Shown here piece by piece: positions 8,174 through 17,736 of a DNA stretch of 64,000 bases. The notes below the pieces were generated by a model. That model ran no database searches and was not told where the DNA came from. It worked only from the letters and a program-made list of their open reading frames with translations. This stretch comes from Clostridia bacterium. Lineage in GTDB: Bacteria > Bacillota > Clostridia > Oscillospirales > CAG-272. The stretch is taken from positions 1 through 64,000 of the forward strand of contig JAFTXZ010000003.1 in assembly GCA_017461385.1 (NCBI GenBank), read 5' to 3'. A program made the translations under genes and the position numbers. Numbering within the stretch: the stretch's first letter is position 1; each line of letters starts with the position of its first letter.

Positions 8174-9046
8174 TTATTTACCCTCCTTGGCAAGTGAAAT
8201 AAGGTATTGTCCATAGTCGGTCATATTTAATTTTTCGCCAAGAGCCAATAGCTGCTCCGTGCTAATAAAGCCACGGCGCCAAGCAATTTCCTCAATGCAG
8301 GAAACGTAAAAGCCTTGGCAATCCTGTACTGTTTTTACAAACTCGGACGCCTTTAGCATACCCTCCGGTGTGCCTGTGTCCAGCCAAGCCATACCACGAC
8401 CTAAAAGAGCAACGTTTAGCTCGCCCATTTCAAGATAAGCGTTATTTACTGCAGTAATTTCAATCTCGCCACGCTTTGAGGGCTTTACGTTCTTTGCAAT
8501 TTCTACTACACGGTTGTCGTAGAAGTAAAGACCTGGAACAGCATATTTGGATTTTGGATTTTGAGGCTTTTCTTCGATGGAAATAACCTTGTGGTTTTCG
8601 TCAAACTCAACTACGCCAAAGGCGCGTGGATCCTTTACAGGATAACCAAAGATTGTAGCTCCTGTCTTATTCTCCATAGCTGAGCGAAGAATTTTTGTAA
8701 GGTTAGGTCCGTAGAAAACGTTATCGCCCAAAACTAGGCAAACGCTATCATCTCCAATGTGCTCCTCGCCTAGGATAAAGGCATCAGCAAGTCCTCTTGG
8801 GGTTTCTTGTACCTTGTATGTAAGCTTAATTCCCATTTCGTTACCATTGCCAAGTAGCTTTTCGTAAACAGGAGTGTCCTCAGGGGTAGAAATAATCAAA
8901 ATTTCTCTGATTCCCGCTAGCATTAAAATTGATAATGGGTAGTAAATAAGGGGCTTATCGTAAATAGGCAAAAGCTGTTTTGATACTGCCTTTGTCATAG
9001 GGTAAAGCCTAGTACCCTTTCCGCCTGCTAAAATAATACCTTTCAT
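8174..9046 (-). CDS. rfbA: Glucose-1-phosphate thymidylyltransferase
   Basis: RmlA/RfbA, 290 aa, makes dTDP-glucose from dTTP and glucose-1-phosphate. The nucleotide-binding signature [20 protein letters not shown] is at the N-terminus, followed by [27 protein letters not shown] and [10 protein letters not shown]. Length and motifs match the family throughout. It is followed directly by rfbB and preceded 10 bp upstream by the aminotransferase gene, with a GGAGAAA ribosome binding site. Confidence 0.96.
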   Translation of the reverse strand: MKGIILAGGKGTRLYPMTKAVSKQLLPIYDKPLIYYPLSILMLAGIREILIISTPEDTPVYEKLLGNGNEMGIKLTYKVQETPRGLADAFILGEEHIGDDSVCLVLGDNVFYGPNLTKILRSAMENKTGATIFGYPVKDPRAFGVVEFDENHKVISIEEKPQNPKSKYAVPGLYFYDNRVVEIAKNVKPSKRGEIEITAVNNAYLEMGELNVALLGRGMAWLDTGTPEGMLKASEFVKTVQDCQGFYVSCIEEIAWRRGFISTEQLLALGEKLNMTDYGQYLISLAKEGK

Positions 9047-9056
9047 TTGTTTCTCC

Positions 9057-10160
9057 TTAGCTTAAAATTATGTCACAAATAAAGTCAACGTCCTCAATTG
9101 TCAAATCTGCATACATAGGAAGAGTTAAAACAGTTTCTGCTGCGTGCTTAGCAATAGGAGTACTTGCAACGGAGAAGCCGTAGTCCTGTGCATAGCATTC
9201 AAGCTCGTTTGTCAATGGATAGAAATACTTTCTTGCAAAAACTTGACTTTCTGCAAGCTTTGCTTGTATTTCATTTCTGTTTAGCTTGTAGCCATCAAAG
9301 AATACAGGGAAGTAGGAGTAGTTTTGCCTTACACCCTCTTGTGGTGCAATAAGCTTAATTCCCTCAACTCCTGATAGTCTTTCAACGTATCTTTTAGCTG
9401 CCTTTTCTCTCTTTGCGATTTCATCATTAATGTGACGAAGGTTGCAAAGGCCCATAGCAGCCTCGTATTCGTTCATTCTTGCGTTTGTGCTTACGTAAGC
9501 AACTGACTCATGACTTGTAAAGCCAAAGTTTGTGAGCTGATCAACCTTTGAATAAATTTCCTTATTCTTAAAGGTAGTAATTCCACCCTCAATTGTGTGG
9601 AAAACCTTGGTTGCGTGACAGCTGAACATTGCTGCATCACCAAAGGTACCAACTCCAACGCCGTCGATAGTTACACCAAAGGCGTGGGCTGCATCGTAAA
9701 TAACCTTCAAGTCGTGCTTATCTGCAATTTCTTGAATTTTCTTAACGTCACAAACGTAGCCGTAAACGTGAGTTGCAACGATTGCAACTGTTTTGTCTGT
9801 GATTAAATCCTCGATTTTATCTGCATCAATGGTGTAATCTCTGTCGTTTATGTCGCAGAATACGGGAATTAGTCCGTTTCTTGCAATTGCGTGAGTTGTT
9901 GAGCAGTGGGTGTATGGAGTTGTGATAACCTCACTGCCCTTCTTAAAGCCAAAGGCATCAATTGCCACCTCTAAGGCAACGTGTCCGTTTGCAAAGAGAG
10001 CAATGTTTTCAGCACCTAGATAGCCCTGTAGCTTTTCCTCAAACTCTCTGTGCTTTGCGCCTCTGTTTGATAGCCATCTGGAGTCCCAAAGGCTCTTAAT
10101 TTCCTCACAATATTCCTCATAGCTTGGCATTGATGAGCGTGTTACGTTAATTTTTTTCAT
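9057..10160 (-). CDS. DegT/DnrJ/EryC1/StrS-family sugar aminotransferase
   Basis: PLP-dependent aminotransferase, 367 aa from the ATG at 10160, which has GGAGAAG at the right spacing; the frame stays open eight codons further. The motif [14 protein letters not shown] holds the Schiff-base lysine (about Lys185), and DAAHAFG supplies the PLP-contacting Asp. The family aminates keto-sugar nucleotides. With RfbA and RfbB next door, the likely substrate is a dTDP-4-keto-6-deoxyhexose, giving a 4-amino-4,6-dideoxy sugar as in VioA-type enzymes. Substitution at C3 cannot be excluded by reading. The amino group created could be the attachment point for the ATP-grasp or GNAT enzymes upstream in the operon. 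Confidence 0.88.
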   Translation of the reverse strand: MKKINVTRSSMPSYEEYCEEIKSLWDSRWLSNRGAKHREFEEKLQGYLGAENIALFANGHVALEVAIDAFGFKKGSEVITTPYTHCSTTHAIARNGLIPVFCDINDRDYTIDADKIEDLITDKTVAIVATHVYGYVCDVKKIQEIADKHDLKVIYDAAHAFGVTIDGVGVGTFGDAAMFSCHATKVFHTIEGGITTFKNKEIYSKVDQLTNFGFTSHESVAYVSTNARMNEYEAAMGLCNLRHINDEIAKREKAAKRYVERLSGVEGIKLIAPQEGVRQNYSYFPVFFDGYKLNRNEIQAKLAESQVFARKYFYPLTNELECYAQDYGFSVASTPIAKHAAETVLTLPMYADLTIEDVDFICDIILS

Positions 10161-10171
10161 ATCTCTTCTCC

Positions 10172-10714
10172 TTAAAAGTTGCAATCAGAATTTTCTAGGC
10201 TTGGTGCGTTTTTGTCCTTTTCTGACAAGATAAGCTCATCAAAGCCCCAATTTATATTTATCGTCTTGTCGTAGGGGGTAATTGAACGGTCACAGCTTGG
10301 CTCGTATAGTGCGTCAACCAAGTACTCAATTTCCGAATTATCCTCTAAATTTATTACTGCATGAGCAAAGCCTTTTGGAATAAACAATTGCTTTTTGTTT
10401 TCCTCGGTTAGTTCATAGCAAACGTGCTTAAGATAGGTTGGTGAGTCCTTTCTTAAATCAATTGCATAGTCCATTACTCTACCCTTAGTGCAACGAACAA
10501 GCTTAGCCTGTGCGTGTGGGTAATTTTGGAAGTGAATACCTCTTACTGTACCCTTTTTCTTTGAAAAGGCACAATTTTCCTGTACAGGCTTGAAGTCTAT
10601 CCCTACACTCTCAAGGGCTCTTGTGCTAAACACCTCGTTGAAGGAGCCTCTCTCATCGCCAAAAACTCTTGGCGTGATTAGCTTTACCTCTTTTATTTCT
10701 GTATCAATTATCAT
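10172..10714 (-). CDS. rfbC: dTDP-4-dehydrorhamnose 3,5-epimerase family protein
   Basis: A 180-aa cupin-fold epimerase of the RmlC family acting on dTDP-4-keto-6-deoxyglucose. FGDERGSFNEVF, VRGIHFQNYPHAQAKLVRC and FIPKGFAHAVINLED include the expected catalytic His (GIHFQ) and the C-terminal His motif. Its start overlaps the upstream small membrane gene by 4 bp (ATGA). Because the window has no RmlD but does have a DegT aminotransferase, the epimerised 4-keto sugar may be aminated rather than reduced to rhamnose; that is inference. Confidence 0.92.
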   Translation of the reverse strand: MIIDTEIKEVKLITPRVFGDERGSFNEVFSTRALESVGIDFKPVQENCAFSKKKGTVRGIHFQNYPHAQAKLVRCTKGRVMDYAIDLRKDSPTYLKHVCYELTEENKKQLFIPKGFAHAVINLEDNSEIEYLVDALYEPSCDRSITPYDKTININWGFDELILSEKDKNAPSLENSDCNF

Positions 10715-11007
10715 TTGTTTTCGTCCTTTTTCTGTGCCTCTTCCTTCTTCTCCTTTTTTGGATACTTAAAGGTAATTGTTTTGTTAATATATAAGGCAAC
10801 TAAGCCTATTAAAACTGCAACGGCTGCTGCTACTGCAACCCAAGGATAGTATTGCTTGTAAAGAAATACTGAAATATTTGCGCCTGCATCTCCACCTATT
10901 ATAATTGCAATAATAAATGGAATCACAGGTAAAAAGCCAGCGAATAGTGATGATAAAATCAAAACACCATAAATTTTGTTCAATACGTTATATATCTTAT
11001 CTCTCAT
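10711..11007 (-). CDS. Small two-helix membrane protein
   Basis: A 98-aa protein with two hydrophobic segments (about residues 15-38 and 55-73) and a Lys/Glu-rich cytoplasmic-looking tail of about 20 residues. It lies 10 bp downstream of the TRAP-type permease and overlaps rfbC by 4 bp, so it is co-transcribed and probably co-translated. Being small, hydrophobic and next to a large permease, it could be an accessory subunit. However, it has two helices rather than the four expected of a DctQ subunit, and I do not recognise the family. Confidence 0.65.
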   Translation of the reverse strand: MRDKIYNVLNKIYGVLILSSLFAGFLPVIPFIIAIIIGGDAGANISVFLYKQYYPWVAVAAAVAVLIGLVALYINKTITFKYPKKEKKEEAQKKDENK

Positions 11008-11017
11008 ATCGCACCTC

Positions 11018-12424
11018 CTATACTAAGCCAAACAGCAAATACTGCCCAAAGATTATCATCAGAACTGAAAGTATATAGTGAATTGTTATCCACACACCAC
11101 AGTTCAAAAGCGTGGGCTTAGTTTCCGATTGGGCAATACCCATAGCCGTATACACACAAGCACAGTATGGTGGTGTAACACCGTGCATAGCTCCACAAAT
11201 ACAAGGTAGCATTGCAGCAGCAAGAAGCGGACTACCACCTGCACCTGCAATAATTGTAATTACGATGCCACCAAAGATTTTGACCTGCGTTGACCCAGGC
11301 AAAAGCATACCCAAAATAGCCATAAACAGTGGCAAAATAAGCGCAAGTGCCCAAAGAGGCATATTCATATTGTCAAACAATTCCTTAATGACACCATTGA
11401 TGTTTGTATCAGAAAGCGCATTACTTACAAAATATGCAAACAATACAAGCGCAGAGGTCGGAACAACGCTCTTCATACCCTTGCAAGCAGATTCAAGCAT
11501 AAATTTAGGTGTCATCTTTTTGATGGTGTCCTTGCCAGAAAGCAAAATGCCAAAAATAACTATCATTGCAGGGATTATCAAAATAATGGAGTCATTAAAT
11601 GCTTTTGCACCATCAACCAAAACCTTTACGGTGCCATCTGCTAAGGTTTCTGTAATATTGAGCCTTGACTTAAAGAAGCTATCAAACACGCTTGTTAAAA
11701 GGAATGGTGCGAATACGATAATCGGCAAGAAAATTGCACGCCAGCCCTTCTTTAGAGTTTGCTTAAAGCTTGGTATATCTGCCTTTTCCATTGGCTCAAC
11801 CTTATAGTAGCGACACATACAATAAAGGGTAATTATTCTTTGAATAATAAACCAAATTGCAATAACCCAAAGAACAATCCAGTACTGTGAATAGGAGTAC
11901 TCACCAGGATATAGAGTGTCAAGGGCAGTAAAGGCAATCGCAATCATACCTGCCGGTGGTATCATATTACCCATTGTGCTTGCGTGTGCCTCAACGTTGG
12001 CAGCCAGATGCTTAGGGAACTTAGATTTTATCATTGCTGGAATTGTGAAAACGCCCGTGGTAGCAACGTTACCGGGACCGCTTCCCGAAAGTGAGCCCAT
12101 ATATGCACTGCCTATAATTGCAACAAAGCCTGCTCCGCCCCTTAGCCTTCCAAAAATTGAAAGAATAAGCGCTACGCAGTCGTCAATAATTGTCGTTTTT
12201 GAAAGCAATGCTGCCGACACTACAAAGACTATAATTACGTATAGGCTTGGCGCTGTAAGTGCGTCCCAAATATACTCTCCAACCTTGTCCCATTTCCACA
12301 TAACGAACATAAGGACAACGAAGGCAACGAGCATGCTTTCGTGAAGTGGTCTTTTAATTACAGTAAAGAATAAAATCGCTACTGCAAAAACCACTATTAG
12401 ATAAACAAATTCTATTGGAAACAT
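11018..12424 (-). CDS. TRAP-type large permease (DctM-like)
   Basis: A 468-aa polytopic membrane protein with about 12 hydrophobic segments. SAYMGSLSGSGPGNVATTG followed by FTIPAMIKSKFP and MGNMIPPAGM match the DctM signature, where large TRAP permeases carry SGSxxAxVAxxG and a PP motif. TRAP permeases use ion gradients to take up organic acids, usually with a DctQ subunit and a DctP binding protein; neither is evident here. The neighbours are two ATP-grasp proteins and sugar-nucleotide enzymes, so it may move a small acid used to decorate the glycan. Direction and substrate are inference. Confidence 0.8.
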   Translation of the reverse strand: MFPIEFVYLIVVFAVAILFFTVIKRPLHESMLVAFVVLMFVMWKWDKVGEYIWDALTAPSLYVIIVFVVSAALLSKTTIIDDCVALILSIFGRLRGGAGFVAIIGSAYMGSLSGSGPGNVATTGVFTIPAMIKSKFPKHLAANVEAHASTMGNMIPPAGMIAIAFTALDTLYPGEYSYSQYWIVLWVIAIWFIIQRIITLYCMCRYYKVEPMEKADIPSFKQTLKKGWRAIFLPIIVFAPFLLTSVFDSFFKSRLNITETLADGTVKVLVDGAKAFNDSIILIIPAMIVIFGILLSGKDTIKKMTPKFMLESACKGMKSVVPTSALVLFAYFVSNALSDTNINGVIKELFDNMNMPLWALALILPLFMAILGMLLPGSTQVKIFGGIVITIIAGAGGSPLLAAAMLPCICGAMHGVTPPYCACVYTAMGIAQSETKPTLLNCGVWITIHYILSVLMIIFGQYLLFGLV

Positions 12425-12437
12425 TTTTACTCCTTAT

Positions 12438-13727
12438 CTATATCTGCTTTCTTGTTTCATAAATCTTTGGGTCAAAGCTTGAAACAATCATATTTTGACC
12501 GTTTTCATCGCAAATCTTAAGTGTGTTATAAATAAATTCCGTTGTCCTTGTTGCTTCCTTGCCATCATTACAAACTATATCTATTTCGCAGAAGCGCTGA
12601 GCAACGTTGTGAGTTTCCTCAATGATATCTCCCACTGAATACCTGTCAAACACTGCAACCACAGAGGGATGCTTTCTAATTTCGTCAAGACCCTCGATTG
12701 AGCCAATTTTACCACTGCGTAGCGTTGGCAAAACCTGTCCCACCGTCTTTCCCTGTAAATAAACGTCGTCCTTATCAAATAGAGCCTCGTAGCTTGACAT
12801 TTTGCCAGTCAAGGCAAATTCAATTAGTGGGTGCATTGGATTTTTGCCCAGAGCGCAAGTAAACATTCTTTCATACTCACCACCTGGCAAGCGAAGTCCT
12901 GGGTCATAAAATCTAACGGTGTCTCCGTCAACAAAGCCCTGCATAAATACAGGTGCATTTTCAATGCCAAGGTCCCTATAAAGACCCTCAACTCTCTTAT
13001 GTACGTTTTCCATATATAGCTTAGTAAATATTGAGGGTGAGGCAGAGCCTACTGCCAGCTTATCCAAGCCGTCCTCCCTTTTACCAAGAATTCTGTCAAC
13101 CGTTCTTATTGGGCAAGCGCGACCATTTATCATAATAATAGTCATAGAAAAGTCGTTTGCTTGACCCATATATTTTTCAATAACCACCTGACCGTTTGAG
13201 CTAACTTCCTTAGCAAACTCAATTGCCTCTTTTGCCTCCTCGTAGCTGTTGCAAATGGTCTGTCCACGGCTGCCACGGCTCTCTCCAGGCTTTACAAGTA
13301 TAGGAAATTGAACTGTTTTTTTATCAATATCCCTCTCCTTGTACTCAGGAATAACGTCTACTCCATTTTTGCGACAAGCTTGCTTGAACAAATTCTTGTC
13401 AGTCAGCACGTCAAATTGCTCCTTTGTGCCAAAGCAAGGAAGTCCTAACCTCTCGCAAACCTGCTGATAAGGCTTTTGACATGCATCAAGCGAGGTGGAA
13501 ATAACACCATCAATCTTCTCCTCTATGCACATTTTTACGATTCCATCAATATCGGTTACGTTGTGCATAAAATATTTGTCTGCAATTTGCTTAGCCGGTG
13601 CTTTTTCCACTGGCAGATAGTCGGTTACGTAAACCACAACACCAAGCTCCTTGGCTGCCTCGACTAGCTTACAATGCTGAAAAGCGCCACCTATTACTAA
13701 TAGCTTTTTCCCTTTTAATTTGTTCAT
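12438..13727 (-). CDS. ATP-grasp ligase 1
   Basis: A 429-aa ATP-grasp enzyme of the PurK/PurT/CarB-like group. The N-terminal Rossmann-type preATP-grasp domain starts KKLLVIGGAFQHCKLVEAAK. The ATP-grasp core includes FPILVKPGESRGSRG (about residues 135-150), VIEKYMGQANDFSM, and a later GFVDGDTVRFYDPGLRLPGG; this last segment is less canonical than the usual metal-binding ExN motif. Such ligases join a carboxylate to an amine through an acyl phosphate. It ends 13 bp before the TRAP permease and starts 8 bp after a second ATP-grasp gene. Amide decoration of a surface sugar is plausible, but the substrate is unknown. Confidence 0.8.
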   Translation of the reverse strand: MNKLKGKKLLVIGGAFQHCKLVEAAKELGVVVYVTDYLPVEKAPAKQIADKYFMHNVTDIDGIVKMCIEEKIDGVISTSLDACQKPYQQVCERLGLPCFGTKEQFDVLTDKNLFKQACRKNGVDVIPEYKERDIDKKTVQFPILVKPGESRGSRGQTICNSYEEAKEAIEFAKEVSSNGQVVIEKYMGQANDFSMTIIMINGRACPIRTVDRILGKREDGLDKLAVGSASPSIFTKLYMENVHKRVEGLYRDLGIENAPVFMQGFVDGDTVRFYDPGLRLPGGEYERMFTCALGKNPMHPLIEFALTGKMSSYEALFDKDDVYLQGKTVGQVLPTLRSGKIGSIEGLDEIRKHPSVVAVFDRYSVGDIIEETHNVAQRFCEIDIVCNDGKEATRTTEFIYNTLKICDENGQNMIVSSFDPKIYETRKQI

Positions 13728-13735
13728 AAATCCCT

Positions 13736-14740
13736 CTATACTACTGTTATTGATAGCTCCTTGTAGGCTCTTTTGCCTACACTCGCCTCAAGTATTTTCT
13801 TATCTATTTTTTGTCCCTTATGCCAAAGCACAAGCGCCCTTGGTAAATCACAGCCACCTATATGGCTGAAAGGATATCCGCCACCGAAGCGAGCATTCAT
13901 TTCAAGAACGTAGGGAGCTCCGTCAACCAAAAATACGTCAACGTCCATATTGCCAATGTGACCAATTAGTTCTCCAAGACGCTTGCACTCCTTGAAAATT
14001 TCCGGCTCGTCCACAAGCTCTGCAATATCAGTTTCACCAGCACGCATTGCTATTTTCTTCTTAACTATTGTATTTTGATAATTGCCCTCCAGGTCATTTA
14101 TTATATCTGCACCATATTCCTGACCCTTAAGACATTCCTGATATATAATCTTGTCCTCAACAGACGATGACTCATATTTCAAATAGCTTTTATTGATAGT
14201 TCTTGTATTTCTTCTGAAATAATACAGAAGCGCCATTTCGTCCTCGGCAATTGACATGGCAATTGAGCCACAGCCAAAGCGAGGCTTTACAATTACAGGA
14301 TAGCTTATTTCTCCTCTGTCAAGCGCGTTTATAGTATCCTCCAGTGTAAGATAGGTTTTTGGTACGTTAAATCCGTTTTCCTTCAGGAATTGATAGGTTT
14401 TCCATTTGTCGTTACAAATATCAATTACTTCCTTGCTTGATACAACTACTCTTGTGCCAATTTCTTCAAACTTGTCTATATTCTTAGAGAGCATACCCAA
14501 GTCAATGTCAAAAAGCGAAAGTAGCATATCTATTTTATTTTCCTTGCAATAATCAAGCAAAAATGGTATGTACTCCTCATCATAAATAAGAGGTGAAATA
14601 ACAGATTTATCTGCGTAATGAAACGCGACGGTTTTGTCGTCGGAGTTGCATACGTGTACAAATCCGTCATTACCTATTGCTTCCTTAAAGTATTTTACCA
14701 TGTAGGCACGTCTGCCCACTGAGGTTAAAAGAACGTTCAT
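13736..14740 (-). CDS. ATP-grasp ligase 2 (CarB-like)
   Basis: A 334-aa ATP-grasp protein whose N-terminus (MNVLLTSVGRRAYMVKYF) resembles carbamoyl-phosphate-synthase-like ATP-grasp proteins found in many glycan loci. Core motifs are YPVIVKPRFGCGSIAMS, YQECLKGQEYGADI and FLVDGAPYVLEMNARFGGGYPF, where the EMNARFGGG element carries the metal ligands. All key residues appear intact. It begins one base after the GNAT gene ends and is followed closely by ATP-grasp ligase 1. The tight GNAT/ATP-grasp/ATP-grasp/TRAP order suggests one biochemical task; the substrate is not deducible here. Confidence 0.85.
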   Translation of the reverse strand: MNVLLTSVGRRAYMVKYFKEAIGNDGFVHVCNSDDKTVAFHYADKSVISPLIYDEEYIPFLLDYCKENKIDMLLSLFDIDLGMLSKNIDKFEEIGTRVVVSSKEVIDICNDKWKTYQFLKENGFNVPKTYLTLEDTINALDRGEISYPVIVKPRFGCGSIAMSIAEDEMALLYYFRRNTRTINKSYLKYESSSVEDKIIYQECLKGQEYGADIINDLEGNYQNTIVKKKIAMRAGETDIAELVDEPEIFKECKRLGELIGHIGNMDVDVFLVDGAPYVLEMNARFGGGYPFSHIGGCDLPRALVLWHKGQKIDKKILEASVGKRAYKELSITVV

Positions 14741-14741
14741 T

Positions 14742-15176
14742 TTAATTTTCCTTAATATAATATATAAGATGTAAATCCATTGGTCTTGGCTCGTTTTCCA
14801 TTTTGTATTCTACAAAGCCAAGTCCTCTGTAAAGCATAACAGCAGGGAGGTTTTCCTTAACTGCATATAAATGGACAGAGTCTGTTTCCTTTTCTCTGCA
14901 CAAGCTAATAAATTCCTCGATCAGACTCTTGCCATAGCCACAACCTCTTGCTTTTTCAAGTGTTGCAAGTATTGAAATATAAGCAGAATTATTCTCTATA
15001 TTTTCCGTATAGCCTGCCACGAGGGACAAAATCTCTCCATTTTCCTCTCTTGCAAGAATTGTTGCCTTTTCTAAAAGCTTGTCTGCAAATTTATCCAAAT
15101 CCTGTTTTTTAGAAAGTGGCACAGGAAAATCCTTGTCAACCTGCTTCAAAAATTCTAAAAGCTTTTGTTTTTTCAT
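14742..15176 (-). CDS. GNAT-family N-acetyltransferase
   Basis: A 144-aa GNAT acyltransferase. The acetyl-CoA pyrophosphate loop is visible as EKARGCGYGKSLIEEFI (about residues 85-101), followed by VHLYAVKENLPAVMLYRGLGF, the usual motif-B region. It overlaps the upstream glycosyltransferase by one base and is followed one base later by an ATP-grasp gene. In this setting it may acylate an amino sugar such as the DegT product, or a building block used by the ATP-grasp enzymes. A general GNAT protein that hitch-hiked in the locus is the alternative. Confidence 0.8.
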   Translation of the reverse strand: MKKQKLLEFLKQVDKDFPVPLSKKQDLDKFADKLLEKATILAREENGEILSLVAGYTENIENNSAYISILATLEKARGCGYGKSLIEEFISLCREKETDSVHLYAVKENLPAVMLYRGLGFVEYKMENEPRPMDLHLIYYIKEN

Positions 15177-16192
15177 TATTTTTCTATTTTATTTTTTCTT
15201 GTATTTCGTTTTTTTAGCTTTTTGAATATAACGCCATAGCGAATAGATAGTAGCAAGGATTCAATTCGTCTGAAAAACTGTACTATCGGTCTATCTCTAC
15301 CTAAGGTTTTATCCTCTAACGCTCTATAGCTTTGGTCAGGAATTAAATACATTGGGTGCTTTAAAGGAAATTCAAGCTCGTGAAGTGGTGTGTTGTACAG
15401 CTTCTTTAGCGCTCTTGGTAAAAGCTTGTATTCGGTTGAATGAGCTGCATTTTCAGTACAACCTATGTTGTTCATCATATTTTTTTTAGGAACAATGTAT
15501 AGTTGATTCTGACTATAAACTGCAAATCTATTGAAAAACTCTCCACCTGCTACATGTCCCATATAATGTGCATTTTTCGAATAGCCTTCAATGGTTTTAT
15601 ACATATACTTGACATGTTTTGTTCTTTCTTTTAAAAGCTTCATAGTGTATGGGTCATTCTTGTATAGATGCTCTGGGTCTCTTGCTTGCGCACACCTTCT
15701 CCACGTTGCAGTACCCCATATTGACCCTCTTTCAGCAAAAAAGTAATCTGAGGAGCATTCCTTCCAATCCCCTGCATAATTCATCGCCGTAATAGCGACT
15801 ACTCTTTCGTCGTCCTTGTACTTTTCCAAAAGCTCCTGACAGAATCTAAAATAGGAAATGGATACCAGTTGGTCGTCCTCTAGGAAAATGCATCTGTCTA
15901 CCTTGGACCAAATAAGCTCTGCGCCCTTTCTTCCCATTGTATAAAGTCCGTTATTTTTATCCTCATAAATTTTGTAAACTGTGCATTCCCAATCTATTTC
16001 ATTATCAAATATTTCTCTGTTTTGATAAATGGCTTCCCATTCTTTTTCGTTTCTTCCACCGTCAGAGATAAGAAACATAGTAGAGGGGCGCGCCTGTTTC
16101 AAAACCTCAAATTGCTTTCTTTGACATTCAGGTCTTATCCAAATATTAACTCTTACCGGTACGTCTACCAAATAGGGCTTTAATTCACTCAT
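15176..16192 (-). CDS. GT-A-fold glycosyltransferase
   Basis: A 338-aa protein with features of a GT-A glycosyltransferase. NIWIRPECQRKQFEVLKQAR is the first beta-alpha unit, and CIFLEDDQLVSISYFRF supplies an EDD motif in the position of the metal-binding DxD. WGTATWRRCAQ resembles the conserved acceptor-side segment of hemolysin-like (HlpA) glycosyltransferases. The C-terminal 25 residues are very basic. It overlaps the flippase gene by 4 bp at its start and the GNAT gene by one base at its end. Donor and acceptor are unknown. Confidence 0.7.
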   Translation of the reverse strand: MSELKPYLVDVPVRVNIWIRPECQRKQFEVLKQARPSTMFLISDGGRNEKEWEAIYQNREIFDNEIDWECTVYKIYEDKNNGLYTMGRKGAELIWSKVDRCIFLEDDQLVSISYFRFCQELLEKYKDDERVVAITAMNYAGDWKECSSDYFFAERGSIWGTATWRRCAQARDPEHLYKNDPYTMKLLKERTKHVKYMYKTIEGYSKNAHYMGHVAGGEFFNRFAVYSQNQLYIVPKKNMMNNIGCTENAAHSTEYKLLPRALKKLYNTPLHELEFPLKHPMYLIPDQSYRALEDKTLGRDRPIVQFFRRIESLLLSIRYGVIFKKLKKRNTRKNKIEK

Positions 16193-17715
16193 TTTGCTTT
16201 CCTTTTCAAAATTCCTTTTATTTTATCAATTAGTTTCTTTTTATCCTCTTTTGAGAAGTATATAAGGAGGAATACAAGTGCATATATCGCTACAACGCAA
16301 ATTCCCTTCACGATTATTCCAATCCAGCTTGATAGAGGAATAAAATGACATACTAAAAGTCCAAGTGGAATTACTATTGCAAAGCAAGGAATCGCTCTTA
16401 AGTAGCATTTTTTGTAGTACTTGAATACGTTTATTCCCGCCTTTTTACTGTATATGAAATTCATGTATACTATATTTGCCAAGGAGGCTACAGCCGTACC
16501 AATGCACACACCTATTGAGCCTAAGAACAATGATGCTACTATAGATACCACAAGACCTAGCGTGCCTGTGACTATCATACATATTGCTTGGTATTTTACA
16601 AGCTTTTTGGCAATAACAGTAGTATTTGCTATTTGCTGTGTAGCCGAAATTACCGTTGGTAGCATTATAATCAAAGCACACCAATAGGATTTTTCATACA
16701 CAATATCTCTCATCCAGGTGACCATAAATTCCTTGCCTACACAAGCAAAGCCTACGTATATCAATCCTAACAAAATAAGCTGATATCTACCAACCTTTAT
16801 CATAAGGTCGGTTATTTTTTCTTCCTTTTTATCTGCTATGTATTGAGAAACCTTTGGTAAAAACAATCCGTTTACTGCTATTGCTATTGTGTAAAGATAG
16901 CCCTCAATTACCACAGCTGGTGAGTAAAGACCTATTTCATAGTCGCCTGCGGTAAAGGACAAAACCGTTGGACCAAAGCTATGAGTAAAGCGTTGCATAA
17001 TGCTTACTACAGTGGTCCATATTGTAAAGCTAAACAAGGACTTGTAAAGCTCCTTGCCTCCTGCCTTAAAGTTAGCACGTGCATCAACACTAGTTCCTGT
17101 AATTATCAGCTTAATCGCAACAACGAGCATGCCACTTAATGCATTAGCTAAAACCACCCAAACAACGCTAGACGAGAAGCTAAGTGCAATCACAACAAAG
17201 CCAACCGTGGCTACCTTTGATATTAGATCGCATAACTTTAGCTGAATAAATTTCTCATAAGCATTCAAAACACCATTAAGTGGTGAAAATGGAAAGGATA
17301 GCACATTAAAGCCTGCAACTATTAAGTACAGTGTCTTAAATTTATCTATTTGCTCAGGATCTAGCTTTAAGGGCAAAACACCTAAGAGAAAATATATAAC
17401 GAATAAAACTACGAATGCTATCACGTCAATAATGATATATAGCTTATATATGACACCTAAAATATCATCTATTTTCTTTTGATTGCCCTCGGCTCTATAC
17501 TTAGCTACATATCTCGAAACTGCTGAGCCTAGACCGAAATCAAGCATAAATATGCTAATCAAGCTAGTTGCAAGGGTGTACAAGCCATGGTCAGCTATTC
17601 CTATTTGGTCCTTCATCCAAGGAGTGTATAATAGACCAAGCACAATATTCAAAATCAGCGCAACGTATGAAATTATAGCGCCTAGCTTAATTTGAGAATT
17701 ACTCCTTTTTCCCAT
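16189..17715 (-). CDS. Wzx-type polysaccharide flippase (MOP superfamily)
   Basis: A 508-aa polytopic membrane protein with about 14 hydrophobic segments, a typical size and shape for oligosaccharide-lipid flippases. The N-terminal region (ALILNIVLGLLYTPWMKDQIG, then FGLGSAVSRYVAKYRAEGN) matches the polysaccharide-synthesis flippase family. It would move undecaprenyl-linked repeat units across the membrane for the EpsG/Wzy polymerase at 22086-23153. The C-terminus is Lys-rich and cytoplasmic. The start at 17715 is preceded by a purine-rich GAAAGGAAAG stretch. Confidence 0.9.
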   Translation of the reverse strand: MGKRSNSQIKLGAIISYVALILNIVLGLLYTPWMKDQIGIADHGLYTLATSLISIFMLDFGLGSAVSRYVAKYRAEGNQKKIDDILGVIYKLYIIIDVIAFVVLFVIYFLLGVLPLKLDPEQIDKFKTLYLIVAGFNVLSFPFSPLNGVLNAYEKFIQLKLCDLISKVATVGFVVIALSFSSSVVWVVLANALSGMLVVAIKLIITGTSVDARANFKAGGKELYKSLFSFTIWTTVVSIMQRFTHSFGPTVLSFTAGDYEIGLYSPAVVIEGYLYTIAIAVNGLFLPKVSQYIADKKEEKITDLMIKVGRYQLILLGLIYVGFACVGKEFMVTWMRDIVYEKSYWCALIIMLPTVISATQQIANTTVIAKKLVKYQAICMIVTGTLGLVVSIVASLFLGSIGVCIGTAVASLANIVYMNFIYSKKAGINVFKYYKKCYLRAIPCFAIVIPLGLLVCHFIPLSSWIGIIVKGICVVAIYALVFLLIYFSKEDKKKLIDKIKGILKRKAK

Positions 17716-17736
17716 GGCTTTCCTTTCTTATACTTT

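Noticed and set aside
11112-11807. 231-codon plus-strand frame
   Set aside because: It is antisense to the TRAP permease; membrane-protein codons often leave an open opposite frame.
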